From contig NZ_JRMB01000004.1 in assembly GCF_000759445.1 (NCBI RefSeq), positions 124,001 to 188,000 on the forward strand: DNA of 64,000 bases. Reading direction: 5' to 3'. The translations under genes and the position numbers were made by a program. The notes beneath the pieces were generated by a model. That model searched no databases. It was not told the origin of the DNA and saw only the letters and a list, made by a program, of their open reading frames with translations. Below, piece after piece: positions 9,239 to 18,906 of this stretch; within the stretch, counting starts at the first letter, position 1, and each line of letters begins with the position of its first letter. This DNA is from Pseudomonas lutea. GTDB lineage: Bacteria; Pseudomonadota; Gammaproteobacteria; Pseudomonadales; Pseudomonadaceae.

Positions 9239-9859
9239 TCAGACGGCGATCTGATGGTCCTGCAAACCTGGGCTGCTGACTCGGTAAATGCCGATTTCTC
9301 CCAACAGATTAGGCCACAACTTGCTGGCCCAACCGTGCCGATGCTGTTGGTCCACCGCGAGACGATCAATGACCTTCGCCGAGCGACCGCGACACAGTTC
9401 TTCGAAATCCTCGAAGGTGCAGAAGTGGATGTTGGGCGTGTTGTACCACGTGTAAGGCAAAAATTCGGAAACCGGCATGCGTCCCTTGCTTGCCAGGTAC
9501 CAGCGGCAACGCCAGTGGCCGAAGTTCGGGAACGTGATAATGCACTGGCGGCCCACGCGCAGCATTTCGTCAAGAATTCGGTCGGGGTAATGCACGGCCT
9601 GCAGGGCCTGGGTCATGACCACCACGTCGAAGCTGTTGCTGGCGAAGTTGCCCAGGCCTTTATCCAGATCCTGCTCGATGACGTTCACGCCACGCGCGAC
9701 GCAACGCGCAATGTTATCTGCGTCGTTTTCCAGCCCGTAACCGGTGACTTGCTTGTGCTGCTGCAGCCAGGCGAGCAATTCGCCGTCGCCACAGCCGAGG
9801 TCGAGCACACGGCTGCCTGCCGGTATCCAGTCTTGGATGATTTCCAGGTCGGCTCTCAT
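9239..9859 (-). CDS. metW: Methionine biosynthesis protein MetW
   Basis: Class I methyltransferase-fold protein of 206 residues with the SAM-binding motif VLDLGCGDGELLAWL near residue 18 and the MetW signature FPNFGHWRCRWYLASKGRMP. It is always next to metX in pseudomonads and is needed with it for acylation of homoserine. Seven bases separate the metX stop from its start. Confidence 0.95.
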   Translation of the reverse strand: MRADLEIIQDWIPAGSRVLDLGCGDGELLAWLQQHKQVTGYGLENDADNIARCVARGVNVIEQDLDKGLGNFASNSFDVVVMTQALQAVHYPDRILDEMLRVGRQCIITFPNFGHWRCRWYLASKGRMPVSEFLPYTWYNTPNIHFCTFEDFEELCRGRSAKVIDRLAVDQQHRHGWASKLWPNLLGEIGIYRVSSPGLQDHQIAV

Positions 9860-9866
9860 GGTGTCC

Positions 9867-11006
9867 TCAGAGTGGAATTCGATTCATGTAGCTGGAGAAC
9901 GCCTGCAAATAGCGCGGAATCGGCATCAGGAACGCATCGTGGCCCTGAGGCGCATCGATCTCCAGATAACAGACGTCTTTTTTGGCAGCCATCAGCGCGT
10001 CGACCAGCTCGCGTGAACGGGCGGGGGAGAAGCGCCAATCGGTGGTAAACGACATCACACAGAACCTCGCGCTGACGTTGGCGAACGTGGCGGCAAGATC
10101 GTCGTTGAAGTTGGCTGCCGGGTCGAAGTAGTCCAGCGCCTTTGTCATCAGCAGGTAGGTATTGGCGTCGAAACGCCCCGAGAATTCCTCGCCTTGATAA
10201 CGCAGGTAGCTCTCGACTTGAAACTCGACGCTGTGAAAGTCGTAGTTGAGGTTTTCATTCTTCAGGCCGCGGCCGAATTTCTCACCCATCGAGTCATCCG
10301 AGAGGTAAGTGATGTGCCCGACCATGCGGGCCAGCATCAGGCCGCGCTTGGGGATTACCCCGTGTTCCTGAAACGAGCCGCCGTGGAATTCCGGATCGGT
10401 GAGGATCGCCTGACGTGCGACTTCGTTAAAGGCGATGTTCTGCGCCGACAGCTTGGGCGCCGACGCAATCGCCAGGCAATGACGCACGCGCTCGGGATAG
10501 GTAATCGTCCATTGCAGCGCCTGCATGCCGCCCAGGCTGCCGCCGACAATGGCGGCCCACTGATCGACACCCAGCCGGTCGGCCAGACGCGCCTGGCTGT
10601 GGACCCAGTCTTCGACGGTCAGCACCGGAAAGTCTGCGCCGAACGGCCTGCCGGTTTCCGGGTTGATGCTGCTGGGGCCGGTGGAGCCATTACAGCCGCC
10701 TAAATTATTCAGGCTCACGACGAAGAACGTGTTCGTGTCGATGGGCTTGCCGGGGCCGATGCAACTGTCCCACCACCCTGGCTTGCGGTCTTCTTCGCTG
10801 TGGTAGCCGGCGGCATGGTGGTGACCCGAAAGCGCATGGCAGATCAGCACCGCATTGCTTTTCGCGGCGTTCAGTTGACCGTAGGTTTCGTAAACGAGGT
10901 CGTAGGCAGGCAGCGAACGTCCGCAGGCCAGGGCCAGCGGGTCACTGAAGTGAGCCGTTTGCGGCGTGACTAGACCGACAGAATCTTTGGGAAAGACCGT
11001 GGACAT
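9867..11006 (-). CDS. metX: Homoserine O-acyltransferase MetX (probably O-succinyltransferase)
   Basis: Alpha/beta-hydrolase enzyme that acylates homoserine in the first committed step to methionine. 379 residues from MSTVFPKDS. The nucleophile elbow is VGGSLGGMQ (Ser157); the catalytic Asp is in FTTDWRFSP and the His in APQGHDAF. MetX proteins of Pseudomonas use succinyl-CoA although the fold is that of acetyltransferases; the sequence as I read it does not decide the acyl donor. Upstream in-frame codons lack family similarity. Confidence 0.94.
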   Translation of the reverse strand: MSTVFPKDSVGLVTPQTAHFSDPLALACGRSLPAYDLVYETYGQLNAAKSNAVLICHALSGHHHAAGYHSEEDRKPGWWDSCIGPGKPIDTNTFFVVSLNNLGGCNGSTGPSSINPETGRPFGADFPVLTVEDWVHSQARLADRLGVDQWAAIVGGSLGGMQALQWTITYPERVRHCLAIASAPKLSAQNIAFNEVARQAILTDPEFHGGSFQEHGVIPKRGLMLARMVGHITYLSDDSMGEKFGRGLKNENLNYDFHSVEFQVESYLRYQGEEFSGRFDANTYLLMTKALDYFDPAANFNDDLAATFANVSARFCVMSFTTDWRFSPARSRELVDALMAAKKDVCYLEIDAPQGHDAFLMPIPRYLQAFSSYMNRIPL

Positions 11007-11107
11007 CGACCCTGCTCTCGCTGAAATGAGGCGTAAGTCTAAAGATCGCGGTGGGGTGCGGCAACAAAGTCCCGCCATTACTTGGCGATCGGGTCCGGAC
11101 CGCTTCT

Positions 11108-11198
11108 GTATAGAGGCGCGCTTGCCCGCGATTGCGGTAGATCGGACATGACCGTGTGGGATGTTCCGACGCTTTCGCGGGCAAGCGCGCTCCTACAC
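11108..11198. repeat. REPIN, GCGCGCTTGCCCGCGA type
   Basis: Inverted pair: AGAGGCGCGCTTGCCCGCGA on the left and TCGCGGGCAAGCGCGCTCCT on the right. A second REP subfamily, distinct from the GCCGGCTTGCTGGCGA type. It lies between yggT and metX. Confidence 0.85.
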
Positions 11199-11256
11199 CT
11201 GTTCCACGCCAGGCTATTAACCTGACGGTGACGTCAACAGGGGCAAGGTGCAGCGT

Positions 11257-11847
11257 TTAAATCAGCCGCCACAGCTCCTGCGGCATGCCGGCATAGGCGG
11301 CCAGCTCAGGCATGACGTAAGACTGCAGCACCTGAATGGCCAGGAACGCGAAGATCGGCGAGATATCCAGGCCTCCCAGGTTCGGGATGATGCGGCGGAA
11401 TGGCGCCAGAATCGGCTCGCTGATCTGATAGGCAAGCTCGGCCGCCGGGTTGTGGCTGCCGGGTGCAATCCACGACACGATGACCATGATGATCATTGCC
11501 ACCCAGAAAATCTTCAGCAGCAGCGACGTGATGCCGATGATTGACCACATCAACAAGTGCGGGACATCCCCAATGGTGCCGTAGGTCATCATCAGCACGA
11601 AGGCCATCAACAGCGCCTGGATGATGATGGCCAGCAGCAGCGAGGACGTGTCCAGGCCGAAGACGCTCGGGACGATCCGACGGATCGGCTTGAGCAACGG
11701 CTGGGTCGCACGCACTGCAAACTGGCAAAGCGGGTTGTAGAAGTTGGCTTTGACCAGTTGCAGCACAAAGCGCAACAGGACGATGGTCAGGTACAGGCTG
11801 ATGAGCGTCTGGATGACGAAGATCGTAGCGCCGGTGAGTGCATGCAT
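11257..11847 (-). CDS. yggT: YggT family integral membrane protein
   Basis: 196 residues made of two YGGT repeats, each with membrane helices and a conserved arginine motif: RRIVPSVFGLDTSS in the first half and RRIIPNLGGLDISP in the second. The start MHALTGATIF has GGAG upstream, ten bases after the proC stop. The family is linked to osmotic tolerance and cofactor positioning in other bacteria; the role here is not shown by sequence. Confidence 0.92.
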   Translation of the reverse strand: MHALTGATIFVIQTLISLYLTIVLLRFVLQLVKANFYNPLCQFAVRATQPLLKPIRRIVPSVFGLDTSSLLLAIIIQALLMAFVLMMTYGTIGDVPHLLMWSIIGITSLLLKIFWVAMIIMVIVSWIAPGSHNPAAELAYQISEPILAPFRRIIPNLGGLDISPIFAFLAIQVLQSYVMPELAAYAGMPQELWRLI

Positions 11848-11857
11848 GAATGGCTCC

Positions 11858-12676
11858 TTATTTGCCCAGCTGTTTGGCGAGTTCGGCGGAGCGATGCGCG
11901 GCGGCGCCCAGCGCTTTCTCCACGATGGCTTCAAACCCGTCAGCCTGAAATGATTTTATGGCTGCTTCGGTGGTGCCTGCAGGCGAGGTCACACGACGAC
12001 GCAGTTCGGCAGCATCGACGTCGCTGCCAGTGGCCATGAGGGCCGCGCCCAAGGCGGTTTGCAGCGTGAGTTTGCTGGCCACCTCCGCCGGCAGCCCAAG
12101 CTTCACGCCTGCCGCTGTCATGGCTTCAATGAGCAGAAAGAAATACGCCGGGCCGCTGCCCGACACGGCTGTCACCGCATCGATATGGGCTTCCTGTTCA
12201 ACCCACAGCGCAATGCCGACGGCGGACAGCAACGTCTCGGCCTGTTCGCGCTGTGCCTGGGTTACCTCGGCTGTGGCATACAGCCCACTGACACCCTGGC
12301 GCAGCAGCGCGGGCGTGTTCGGCATGCAGCGCACCAAAGGTTGCTCGCCCAGCCATGCACGCATGCTGGCGCAGGTGATACCGGCAGCGATGGAGACGAT
12401 CAATTGATGAGGCTTGAGTGCCGGCTTCAGTGCTTCGCACACGGTTTTCATCATTTGCGGCTTGACCGCGAGCAGCACCACATCGGCGCCCTCAATCGCC
12501 TCTGCGTTGTCGGCGACCACCTTGATGCCATGCTCCAGCGCCACGCGCTCGCGGGTTTCTGCGCCGGGGTCACTGGCGCGAATCAGGTCAGCCTCGACGC
12601 CTTGGGCGCGCATGCCGCCAATCAGGCTGGCTGCCATGTTGCCGGCGCCGATGAACGCGATACGGGTTTTGCTCAT
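11858..12676 (-). CDS. proC: Pyrroline-5-carboxylate reductase ProC
   Basis: Last enzyme of proline biosynthesis, NAD(P)H-dependent. 272 residues from MSKTRIAF. Rossmann motif FIGAGNMAASLIGG at the N-terminus and the C-terminal signature AVSGSGPAYFFLLIEAM with the later RRRVTSPAGTT. It is in the yggS-proC-yggT unit, a near-universal bacterial arrangement. Confidence 0.97.
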   Translation of the reverse strand: MSKTRIAFIGAGNMAASLIGGMRAQGVEADLIRASDPGAETRERVALEHGIKVVADNAEAIEGADVVLLAVKPQMMKTVCEALKPALKPHQLIVSIAAGITCASMRAWLGEQPLVRCMPNTPALLRQGVSGLYATAEVTQAQREQAETLLSAVGIALWVEQEAHIDAVTAVSGSGPAYFFLLIEAMTAAGVKLGLPAEVASKLTLQTALGAALMATGSDVDAAELRRRVTSPAGTTEAAIKSFQADGFEAIVEKALGAAAHRSAELAKQLGK

Positions 12677-12700
12677 GAACGGTTTCCTGTGGGGCAAGGG

Positions 12701-13387
12701 TTAGGGCTGCCCATAGTTGCGGGCGCCAAAGAGGGCCGTGCCGATCCGCACCCAGGTCGCGCCCTGTGCGATCGCGGCCTCCAGGTCGTGGCTCATGCCC
12801 ATGGAGAGCGTGTCCAGCGGCAGGCCGAGCTGCGCCTGCAACGTGCTGACCGCGGCGAACGAAGCATTCTGTTCGTCGCGGTCATCGGTGGGTTCTGGAA
12901 TGGCCATCAAGCCGCGCAACGTAAGGTTGGGCAGCGCGTTGATGGCTTGGGCGAGTGCTGGCAGGTCTTCAGGGCTGCAGCCGGATTTGCTGGCTTCGCC
13001 ACTGACGTTGACCTGAATGCAGATGTTCAGCGGCGGTAGTGCGGGCGGACGCTGTTCAGACAGTCGTTGTGCGATTTTCAGCCGATCCACCGAATGCACC
13101 CAATCAAAGTTCTCGGCGATGGCGCGAGTTTTATTGGACTGGATGGGGCCGATGAAATGCCAGATCAGAGGCAGGTCAGCCAGCTCGGCCTGTTTGCCGA
13201 GGGCCTCCTGAAGGTAGTTTTCACCAAAATCGCGCAGGCCTGCGTCGTAGGCTTCACGCAGATCGCTCGCCGGCTTGGTCTTGCTCACCGCCAACAGGCC
13301 AATGGACGCCGGATCGCGCTGAACGGCCTGCGCTGCGTCGCGAATTCGCTCGCCGAGCGTTGAAATGTTCTCTGCTATCGTGGACAT
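12701..13387 (-). CDS. yggS: YggS family pyridoxal 5'-phosphate homeostasis protein
   Basis: Alanine-racemase-like TIM barrel that binds PLP without known catalysis. 228 residues. PLP lysine is Lys36 in LLAVSKTKPA, followed by the conserved FGENYLQEALGK and the C-terminal SMGMSHDLEAAIAQGATWVRIGTALFG region. It is the first gene of the yggS-proC-yggT unit and divergent from pilT across 54 bases that must hold both promoters. Confidence 0.96.
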   Translation of the reverse strand: MSTIAENISTLGERIRDAAQAVQRDPASIGLLAVSKTKPASDLREAYDAGLRDFGENYLQEALGKQAELADLPLIWHFIGPIQSNKTRAIAENFDWVHSVDRLKIAQRLSEQRPPALPPLNICIQVNVSGEASKSGCSPEDLPALAQAINALPNLTLRGLMAIPEPTDDRDEQNASFAAVSTLQAQLGLPLDTLSMGMSHDLEAAIAQGATWVRIGTALFGARNYGQP

Positions 13388-13441
13388 TGATTTGCGCCAG
13401 CAGGGCTAAGGTCTGCGGCATTCTATGTGATGAGGAGCTGT

Positions 13442-14476
13442 ATGGATATTACCGAGCTGCTGGCCTTCAGTGCCAAGCAAGGCGCGTCGGACTTGCATCT
13501 CTCTGCCGGCCTGCCACCGATGATTCGGGTCGATGGTGATGTGCGGCGGATTAACCTGCCGGCACTGGACCAGAAAGAAGTTCAGGCGCTGATCTACGAC
13601 ATCATGAACGACAAGCAGCGCAAGGACTTTGAGGAAGACCTGGAGACAGACTTTTCCTTCGAGGTGCCGGGTGTTGCGCGCTTCAGGGTCAACGCTTTCA
13701 ATCAGAATCGCGGTGCAGGTGCCGTGTTCCGGACCATTCCGTCGAAGGTTCTGAGCATGGAAGAGCTGGGCATGGGCGAAGTGTTTCGCAAGATTACCGA
13801 TGTGCCCCGTGGTCTGGTTCTGGTCACGGGCCCGACGGGTTCGGGCAAGTCCACCACCCTCGCCGCCATGGTCGATTACCTGAACAGCAACAAGCATCAC
13901 CACATTCTCACCATCGAAGACCCAATCGAATTCGTTCACGAGTCCAAGAAAAGCCTGATCAACCAGCGTGAAGTTCACCGGGACACCCACGGCTTTGCCG
14001 AAGCATTGCGATCAGCGCTGCGTGAAGACCCGGATGTCATTCTGGTGGGTGAGCTGCGGGACCTGGAGACCATTCGCCTGGCCCTCACCGCGGCCGAAAC
14101 CGGTCACCTGGTGTTTGGCACGTTGCACACGACGTCCGCTGCCAAAAGCATCGACCGTATCGTGGATGTGTTCCCGGCCCAGGAGAAGTCGATGATCCGC
14201 TCGATGCTCTCCGAATCGCTTCACGCCATCGTCTCTCAGGCGCTATTGAAAAAGGTCGGCGGAGGGCGGGTTGCGGCCCACGAGATCATGATCGGCACGT
14301 CGGCCATCCGAAACCTGATCCGCGAGGACAAGGTGGCGCAGATGTACTCGTCGATTCAAACCGGGGGAGCGCTGGGGATGCAGACACTGGACATGTGCCT
14401 GAAGGACTTGATCAGCAAGGGGCTGATCACACGCGAGAGCGCGCGGGAAAAGGCGAAGACACCCGACAACTTCTAA
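13442..14476 (+). CDS. pilT: Type IV pilus retraction ATPase PilT
   Basis: Hexameric cytoplasmic ATPase that depolymerises pilin for twitching. 344 residues, identical to the P. aeruginosa length, from MDITELLAF. Walker A GPTGSGKST (130-138), the Asp box EDPIEFVHE, Walker B region VILVGELRD, the His box LVFGTLHTTSAAKS and the C-terminal retraction motif AIRNLIRE are all intact. pilU, which follows pilT in P. aeruginosa, is not here; a REPIN comes next. Confidence 0.98.
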   Translation: MDITELLAFSAKQGASDLHLSAGLPPMIRVDGDVRRINLPALDQKEVQALIYDIMNDKQRKDFEEDLETDFSFEVPGVARFRVNAFNQNRGAGAVFRTIPSKVLSMEELGMGEVFRKITDVPRGLVLVTGPTGSGKSTTLAAMVDYLNSNKHHHILTIEDPIEFVHESKKSLINQREVHRDTHGFAEALRSALREDPDVILVGELRDLETIRLALTAAETGHLVFGTLHTTSAAKSIDRIVDVFPAQEKSMIRSMLSESLHAIVSQALLKKVGGGRVAAHEIMIGTSAIRNLIREDKVAQMYSSIQTGGALGMQTLDMCLKDLISKGLITRESAREKAKTPDNF

Positions 14477-14510
14477 AGGGCAACTCACGACGATCAACGA
14501 GCAAAGCTTT

Positions 14511-14597
14511 GCAGGAGCGCGCTTGCTCGCGATTGCGGTGGGTCAGCCAAGCAGGTTCAACTGACAGATTGCAATCGCGGGCAAGCGCTTTCCTGCA
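14511..14597. repeat. REPIN, GCGCGCTTGCTCGCGA type
   Basis: Left arm GCAGGAGCGCGCTTGCTCGC and right arm GCGGGCAAGCGCTTTCCTGC, imperfectly complementary. It sits between the convergent pilT and NlpC/P60 genes. Confidence 0.8.
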
Positions 14598-14612
14598 GTA
14601 GCCGCAACGGGT

Positions 14613-15341
14613 TTAACGCTGGGCGATGCGCACGGTGCCTTTCTGGCTCGGCGGCTGTTTTGGCAGCACGCGCTTGGCAACCACGTAATGGCTGTCCCAG
14701 TACGGTTTCTTCAGCGTATCGATGGTCACCGATTTGCCACGGCGTGGTGCGTGGACGAATCGATCGTTACCCAGATAAATCGCAACGTGATTCACCTGGC
14801 GGCTTTTGATGTTGAAGAACAACAAATCGCCTGGCTTCAAATCCTTGCGGTCGACCTTTTGCCCGTGACCTTCGGCCATGGCGTTGGACGTGCGCGGCAA
14901 ATCGACTTCGCTCACGTCGTTGAAGGCATATTTAACCAGTCCGCTGCAGTCGAACCCTTTTGTCGGGCTGGTGCCGCCCCAACGATAAGGTGTACCGATG
15001 ACATTAACAGCCCGATTGACGACCGTGCTGCTCTGCTTGGTACCCATCTGTGCCGGATTGGCCAGGGCGACGGTGTTCTGCGAAATCTTGCGGGAGCCGC
15101 GTGATTTTCCCTGAGCGACTTTCGCTCGTTTGCCGGAGGTCGCGAGTGGAGTAGCCGTCTGTTCCAGTGCAGCCATGGCAGCACGTTGGGCAGCGATATT
15201 CCGTGAAACGGATTCCGGCGACTCGGACCTGGCGGTGAAACCTGTGAAGCTCGGTGGTAGCGTTTGCTCACGATTGGTGGCGTGGGCGGCCAGTGGCATA
15301 AATAGGCAAATAGTTAGCCATGTCTTGAAAAATGGACGCAT
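14613..15341 (-). CDS. NlpC/P60 family cell-wall endopeptidase
   Basis: Secreted peptidoglycan cysteine peptidase of 242 residues. N-terminal signal peptide (about 1-21, ending PLAAHA), a low-complexity Ser/Ala/Lys linker to about residue 105, then the NlpC/P60 domain with catalytic Cys132 in KGFDCSGLVKYAF and His residues 185 (QVNHVAIYLG) and 197 (FVHAP). The start MRPFFKTWL fits the signal peptide. Probable role is cleavage of stem peptides in the periplasm. Confidence 0.9.
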   Translation of the reverse strand: MRPFFKTWLTICLFMPLAAHATNREQTLPPSFTGFTARSESPESVSRNIAAQRAAMAALEQTATPLATSGKRAKVAQGKSRGSRKISQNTVALANPAQMGTKQSSTVVNRAVNVIGTPYRWGGTSPTKGFDCSGLVKYAFNDVSEVDLPRTSNAMAEGHGQKVDRKDLKPGDLLFFNIKSRQVNHVAIYLGNDRFVHAPRRGKSVTIDTLKKPYWDSHYVVAKRVLPKQPPSQKGTVRIAQR

Positions 15342-15591
15342 TAGGCAGGGCTCTTGTTGGTCAGCGCGCAACTTTATAACAGCTTTTTGCGAAATCCCGA
15401 GGCCACTTGTCGAACAATTTACTGTCCCTGAGGTCAGTTGCGCCCATCAAACTGTCATTTGACCGTGCTGATGACCTTGCAGAACAAGGGGTTGCAGGAT
15501 TGAAAGGAGGTTCAAGCCATACGTCGGACGGCATCACCAAAGTCACAAAACTTACGCATATTTTTTTCTATTGCCGCAGATGAGGTCCTTC
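15342..15591. other. Divergent gap of 250 bases
   Basis: Region between the NlpC/P60 gene and the TM2 gene, which are transcribed apart. It has no REP and no coding signal; an AT-rich stretch with a T-run occurs near 15560. It presumably holds both promoters, but I see no confident -10/-35 pair. Confidence 0.5.
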
Positions 15592-16008
15592 ATGAACACC
15601 TATCAACACGATGTTCAACGCCCCGATACCCACAGCAAGGTGATGGGGTATTTGCTCTGGATTGTGGGATTTACCGGTGCTCACCGTTTCTATTACGGCA
15701 AGCCGGTCACGGGGACGATTTGGTTTTTCACGCTCGGCCTGTTGGGCATTGGCTGGCTGATCGACCTGTTTCTGATTCCAGCGATGGATCGAGAGGCTGA
15801 CCTGCGATTCAACGCCGGCTCGACCGATTACAGCCTTGCCTGGATCCTGCTGACCTTTCTGGGTGTGTTCGGTGTGCACCGGATGTATCAGGGCAAATGG
15901 ATCACCGGGATCATTTACCTGCTGACAGGCGGCTTGGCGCTGATTGGCGTGCTGTACGACTTCTGGACTCTCAATGATCAGATATCGGTGAAGAACGGCC
16001 GTCGGTAA
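15592..16008 (+). CDS. TM2 domain-containing membrane protein
   Basis: 138 residues containing two TM2 units. Each shows the GFTGAHRFYYGKPVTG / GVFGVHRMYQGKWITG signature (Gly-x-x-Gly-x-His-Arg-Phe/Met-Tyr) followed by a hydrophobic hairpin, so about four membrane helices. The ATG at 15592 has GAGG six bases before it; an earlier in-frame start is less supported. Function unknown. Confidence 0.85.
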   Translation: MNTYQHDVQRPDTHSKVMGYLLWIVGFTGAHRFYYGKPVTGTIWFFTLGLLGIGWLIDLFLIPAMDREADLRFNAGSTDYSLAWILLTFLGVFGVHRMYQGKWITGIIYLLTGGLALIGVLYDFWTLNDQISVKNGRR

Positions 16009-16040
16009 ATGAGCGTGCCGGACATGTGATCGGCATCGTA

Positions 16041-16098
16041 CGCAGCACGCAGCACGCAGCACGCAGCACGCAGCATGCGGGGCGGGGCGGGGCGGGGT
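16041..16098. repeat. Two adjoining simple-sequence repeats
   Basis: Five perfect copies of the heptamer CGCAGCA (16041-16075) are followed at once by a GGGGC pentamer repeat of about three and a half copies (16079-16097). Both are outside genes, just after the TM2 gene. Confidence 0.9.
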
Positions 16099-16128
16099 GT
16101 CAGCGTCACCTATACGCGTTGTAGATTT

Positions 16129-16262
16129 TTCGCGGGCAAGCGCGCTCCTACATGTAGTGCGCTACGCAAGAACCTGTAGGAGCCGGCTTGCTGGCGAACG
16201 CGGGGGGCATGCACATTAGCTGTGTCTGATCCATCGCGTTTCGCCAGCAAGCCGGCTCCTAC
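16129..16262. repeat. REP single followed by REPIN of the other subfamily
   Basis: A lone TCGCGGGCAAGCGCGCTCCT element (16129-16152) is followed 22 bases later by a complete GTAGGAGCCGGCTTGCTGGCGA REPIN (16175-16262). Two REP subfamilies are thus side by side in the 16.0-16.6 kb gap. Confidence 0.85.
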
Positions 16263-16418
16263 GGATTTGGTTTCTTCAACGGGCGACGACTGGAACCTCA
16301 GGGATGTTGGACGCCAGTTCGTGGACCGCCTGACCCGTTGAACCGCCTGGCCCGTTGGGCCGTCATCCCGCAGCGATGTGGCTCGGACGGCGAAACAGCT
16401 GGGTGGGAGGGCTTTCAC

Positions 16419-16585
16419 GCTACGAGCCCGGCCTACTCAATGCACACATTTTTCACTGTGAACCGGGCCTGCTGAATGCACGTTTTCGCTGTTGGAGCCG
16501 GACCTACAGAATGCACGTTTTCGCTGTTGGAGCCGGACCTACAGAATGCACACGTTTTCACTGTAGGAGCCGGCTTGCTGGCGAA
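16419..16585. repeat. Degenerate tandem repeat ending in a REP
   Basis: About four head-to-tail units of 33-39 bases with the pattern GAGCCGGACCTACAGAATGC then ACGTTTTCGCT. The best two copies start at 16491 and 16525, 34 bases apart. The array ends in a true REP (16562-16585). The units resemble a REP left arm, so the array looks REP-derived. With the two preceding entries this accounts for most of the 613-base gene-free stretch 16009-16621. Confidence 0.75.
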
Positions 16586-16621
16586 TGCGTCGGGTCAGAC
16601 GCTGCAAAAGCTGAATCCCGC

Positions 16622-17893
16622 TTAACCGTTGTAGCTGACCCGGCCATCCACAAATGTGTATCTCACTGCGCTCGGCAAGCAATGGCCCAGGAAAGGGCAG
16701 TTCTCGCCTCTGGACAGCCATTTCTCCCCAGCGACGGTGGAAGCCGCCGGATCAAACAGCACCAGGTCTGCAGGCGAACCCGCAGTCAGCGTGCCGGCGG
16801 GCAGGCGCAGCGCAGCGGCGGGACCTGCACTGAGGCGCGCCAGCAGCGTCGGCAGGTCCAGCAGGCCGTCTTCGACCAGCGTCATTGCCAGTGGCAGCAA
16901 CAACTCCACGCTGCTGATGCCTGGCTCGGTGGCGCCAAATGGTGCCAGCTTCGCGTCGCGCTCGTGCGGCTGATGGTGGCTGGAGATCGCTTGTACCACG
17001 CCTGATTTCACCGCTTCACGCAGCGCGTCGCGGTCGGCGCGGGTTCGCAGCGGCGGCTGCACGTGATACAGGCTGGAGAAGCCTGTCAGCGCCTCGTCGG
17101 TCAGGATCAGCTGATACAGCGCGACATCCGCTGTCACTGGCAGACCGCGTGCCTGAGCCTGAGCGATCAGCGTCACACCGCGCGCGCTGGTCAATTGAGT
17201 GAAGTGCGCGCGCACACCGCTTTGCTCAACCAGCAACAGGTCTCGCGCCAAGGCCACCGTCTCGGCGGTTTCCGGAATACCTGGCAGACCGAGGAAGGCA
17301 GCAGTGGGACCGTCATGGGCCAACCCGCCTTCGGCGAGGTCGTGATCCTGCGAACTGAAAATCACGGTCAGGTCGAATGTTGCCGCGTATTCAAGGGCAC
17401 GGCACAGCGTGCGGTTGCTGCGAAAATTTACCAGACCATTGGTGAACGCTACGCAGCCAGCATCGCGCAGGGCGATAAGCTCGGCCAATTGCTCGCCTTC
17501 CAGGCCCTTGCTCAGCGCCCCAATCGGGAACACCTTGCTGTGGCCTGCCTCGCGGGCACGGTCCAGAATCAGCTCAGCCACAGCAGACGTGTCGAGCACC
17601 GGTTTGGTACGGGGCGGGCAGCAGAGGCTGGTGACACCGCCTGCCGCTGCGGCGCGGGTTTCGCTGGCGATATTGCCTTTGCGGCTGTACCCCGGCTCGC
17701 GCAGGGACACATTGAGATCGACCAGGCCAGGCGCGGCGATCAATCCGCTGGCATCGATAGTTTCCGTCGGGCTGAATCCGGCAGGTGCCGCGCCGAGGGC
17801 TAGCACCTTGCCTGCTTCAAGATGGACGTCGATAACTTGATCCAGACCGCTGGCAGGGTCGATGACGCGCGCGCCGAGGATACTGAACTTCAC
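16622..17893 (-). CDS. pyrC': Dihydroorotase-like protein PyrC' (probably inactive ATCase partner)
   Basis: 423-residue member of the dihydroorotase family. The metal-binding HxH before the LREPG motif is replaced: the sequence reads [13 protein letters not shown], with Asn61 and Ser63 where His are required. In P. putida and P. aeruginosa the equivalent non-catalytic PyrC' is needed to assemble aspartate transcarbamoylase with PyrB, and genuine dihydroorotase is encoded elsewhere. Its ATG overlaps the pyrB stop (ATGA), fitting a stoichiometric complex. Confidence 0.94.
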   Translation of the reverse strand: MKFSILGARVIDPASGLDQVIDVHLEAGKVLALGAAPAGFSPTETIDASGLIAAPGLVDLNVSLREPGYSRKGNIASETRAAAAGGVTSLCCPPRTKPVLDTSAVAELILDRAREAGHSKVFPIGALSKGLEGEQLAELIALRDAGCVAFTNGLVNFRSNRTLCRALEYAATFDLTVIFSSQDHDLAEGGLAHDGPTAAFLGLPGIPETAETVALARDLLLVEQSGVRAHFTQLTSARGVTLIAQAQARGLPVTADVALYQLILTDEALTGFSSLYHVQPPLRTRADRDALREAVKSGVVQAISSHHQPHERDAKLAPFGATEPGISSVELLLPLAMTLVEDGLLDLPTLLARLSAGPAAALRLPAGTLTAGSPADLVLFDPAASTVAGEKWLSRGENCPFLGHCLPSAVRYTFVDGRVSYNG

Positions 17894-18894
17894 TGGGCGA
17901 TCTCCTGCTCGAACTGACGTTGTGCGGTTTGGCCACTCATGGCCATGGACAGGACGGCCATGCGCACCGCAATGCCATAAGTCACCTGGTTGAGAATCAC
18001 CGAATGGGCCCCGTCGGCCACTGCCGATTCGATCTCCACGCCCCGGTTGATGGGACCCGGGTGCATCACGATGGCGTCGGGCTTGGCACCGGCCAGTCGT
18101 GCGGTGGTCAGGCCGAACAGCCGGTAAAACTCCCCCTCGCTCGGCAGCAGGCCGCCCGACATGCGCTCGCGCTGCAGGCGCAGCATGATGACCACGTCGA
18201 CGTCCTTCAGGCCTTCGTTCAAGTCGGTGTAAACCTTGACCCCATATTGCTCGACGCCGACCGGCAGAAGGGTTTTCGGCGCCACCACGCGGATGTCGGG
18301 GCAGCCCAGCGCTTTGAGCGCAATCATGTTGGAGCGCGCTACTCGGGAGTGCAGGATGTCGCCCACGATCGCCACCGAAAGGTTTTCGAAATTGCCCTTG
18401 TGGCGGCGGATGGTCAGCATGTCCAGCATGCCCTGGGTCGGGTGAGCGTGGCGGCCGTCGCCACCGTTGATGATCGCGACCTGGGGGCTGACGTGTTCAG
18501 CGATGAAGTGCGCGGCTCCGGAGTCGCCATGACGCACGACGAACATGTCGGCGGCCATGGCCTCAAGGTTGCGCAGCGTATCGAACAGCGTCTCGCCCTT
18601 GCTGGTCGAGGAGGTCGATACGTTCAGGGTAATGACGTCCGCCGACAGCCTTTGCGCAGCCAGCTCGAACGTGGTGCGGGTGCGTGTCGAGTTTTCAAAG
18701 AACACGTTGCACACGGTTTTGCCACGCAGCAACGGGACTTTTTTCACCGCTCGCGCGCCGACTTCAAGAAACGAGTCGGCGGTGTCGAGGATTTCAGTGA
18801 GCAGCTCGCGGGGCAAACCGTCGAGCGATAGGAAGTGTTGCAGCTGGCCCTGATGATTCAGTTGCAGCGGGCGCTTGGCGTCGAGAGGCGTCAT
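17890..18894 (-). CDS. pyrB: Aspartate carbamoyltransferase catalytic chain PyrB
   Basis: Forms carbamoyl-aspartate in pyrimidine synthesis. 334 residues with an N-terminal extension of about 20 residues typical of class A pseudomonad ATCases. Carbamoyl-phosphate motif STRTRTTF (69-76), HPTQGMLDM and the C-terminal [10 protein letters not shown] are intact. It sits between pyrR and pyrC', with 12 bases to pyrR. Confidence 0.97.
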   Translation of the reverse strand: MTPLDAKRPLQLNHQGQLQHFLSLDGLPRELLTEILDTADSFLEVGARAVKKVPLLRGKTVCNVFFENSTRTRTTFELAAQRLSADVITLNVSTSSTSKGETLFDTLRNLEAMAADMFVVRHGDSGAAHFIAEHVSPQVAIINGGDGRHAHPTQGMLDMLTIRRHKGNFENLSVAIVGDILHSRVARSNMIALKALGCPDIRVVAPKTLLPVGVEQYGVKVYTDLNEGLKDVDVVIMLRLQRERMSGGLLPSEGEFYRLFGLTTARLAGAKPDAIVMHPGPINRGVEIESAVADGAHSVILNQVTYGIAVRMAVLSMAMSGQTAQRQFEQEIAQ

Positions 18895-18906
18895 CGCAAA
18901 GGACTC

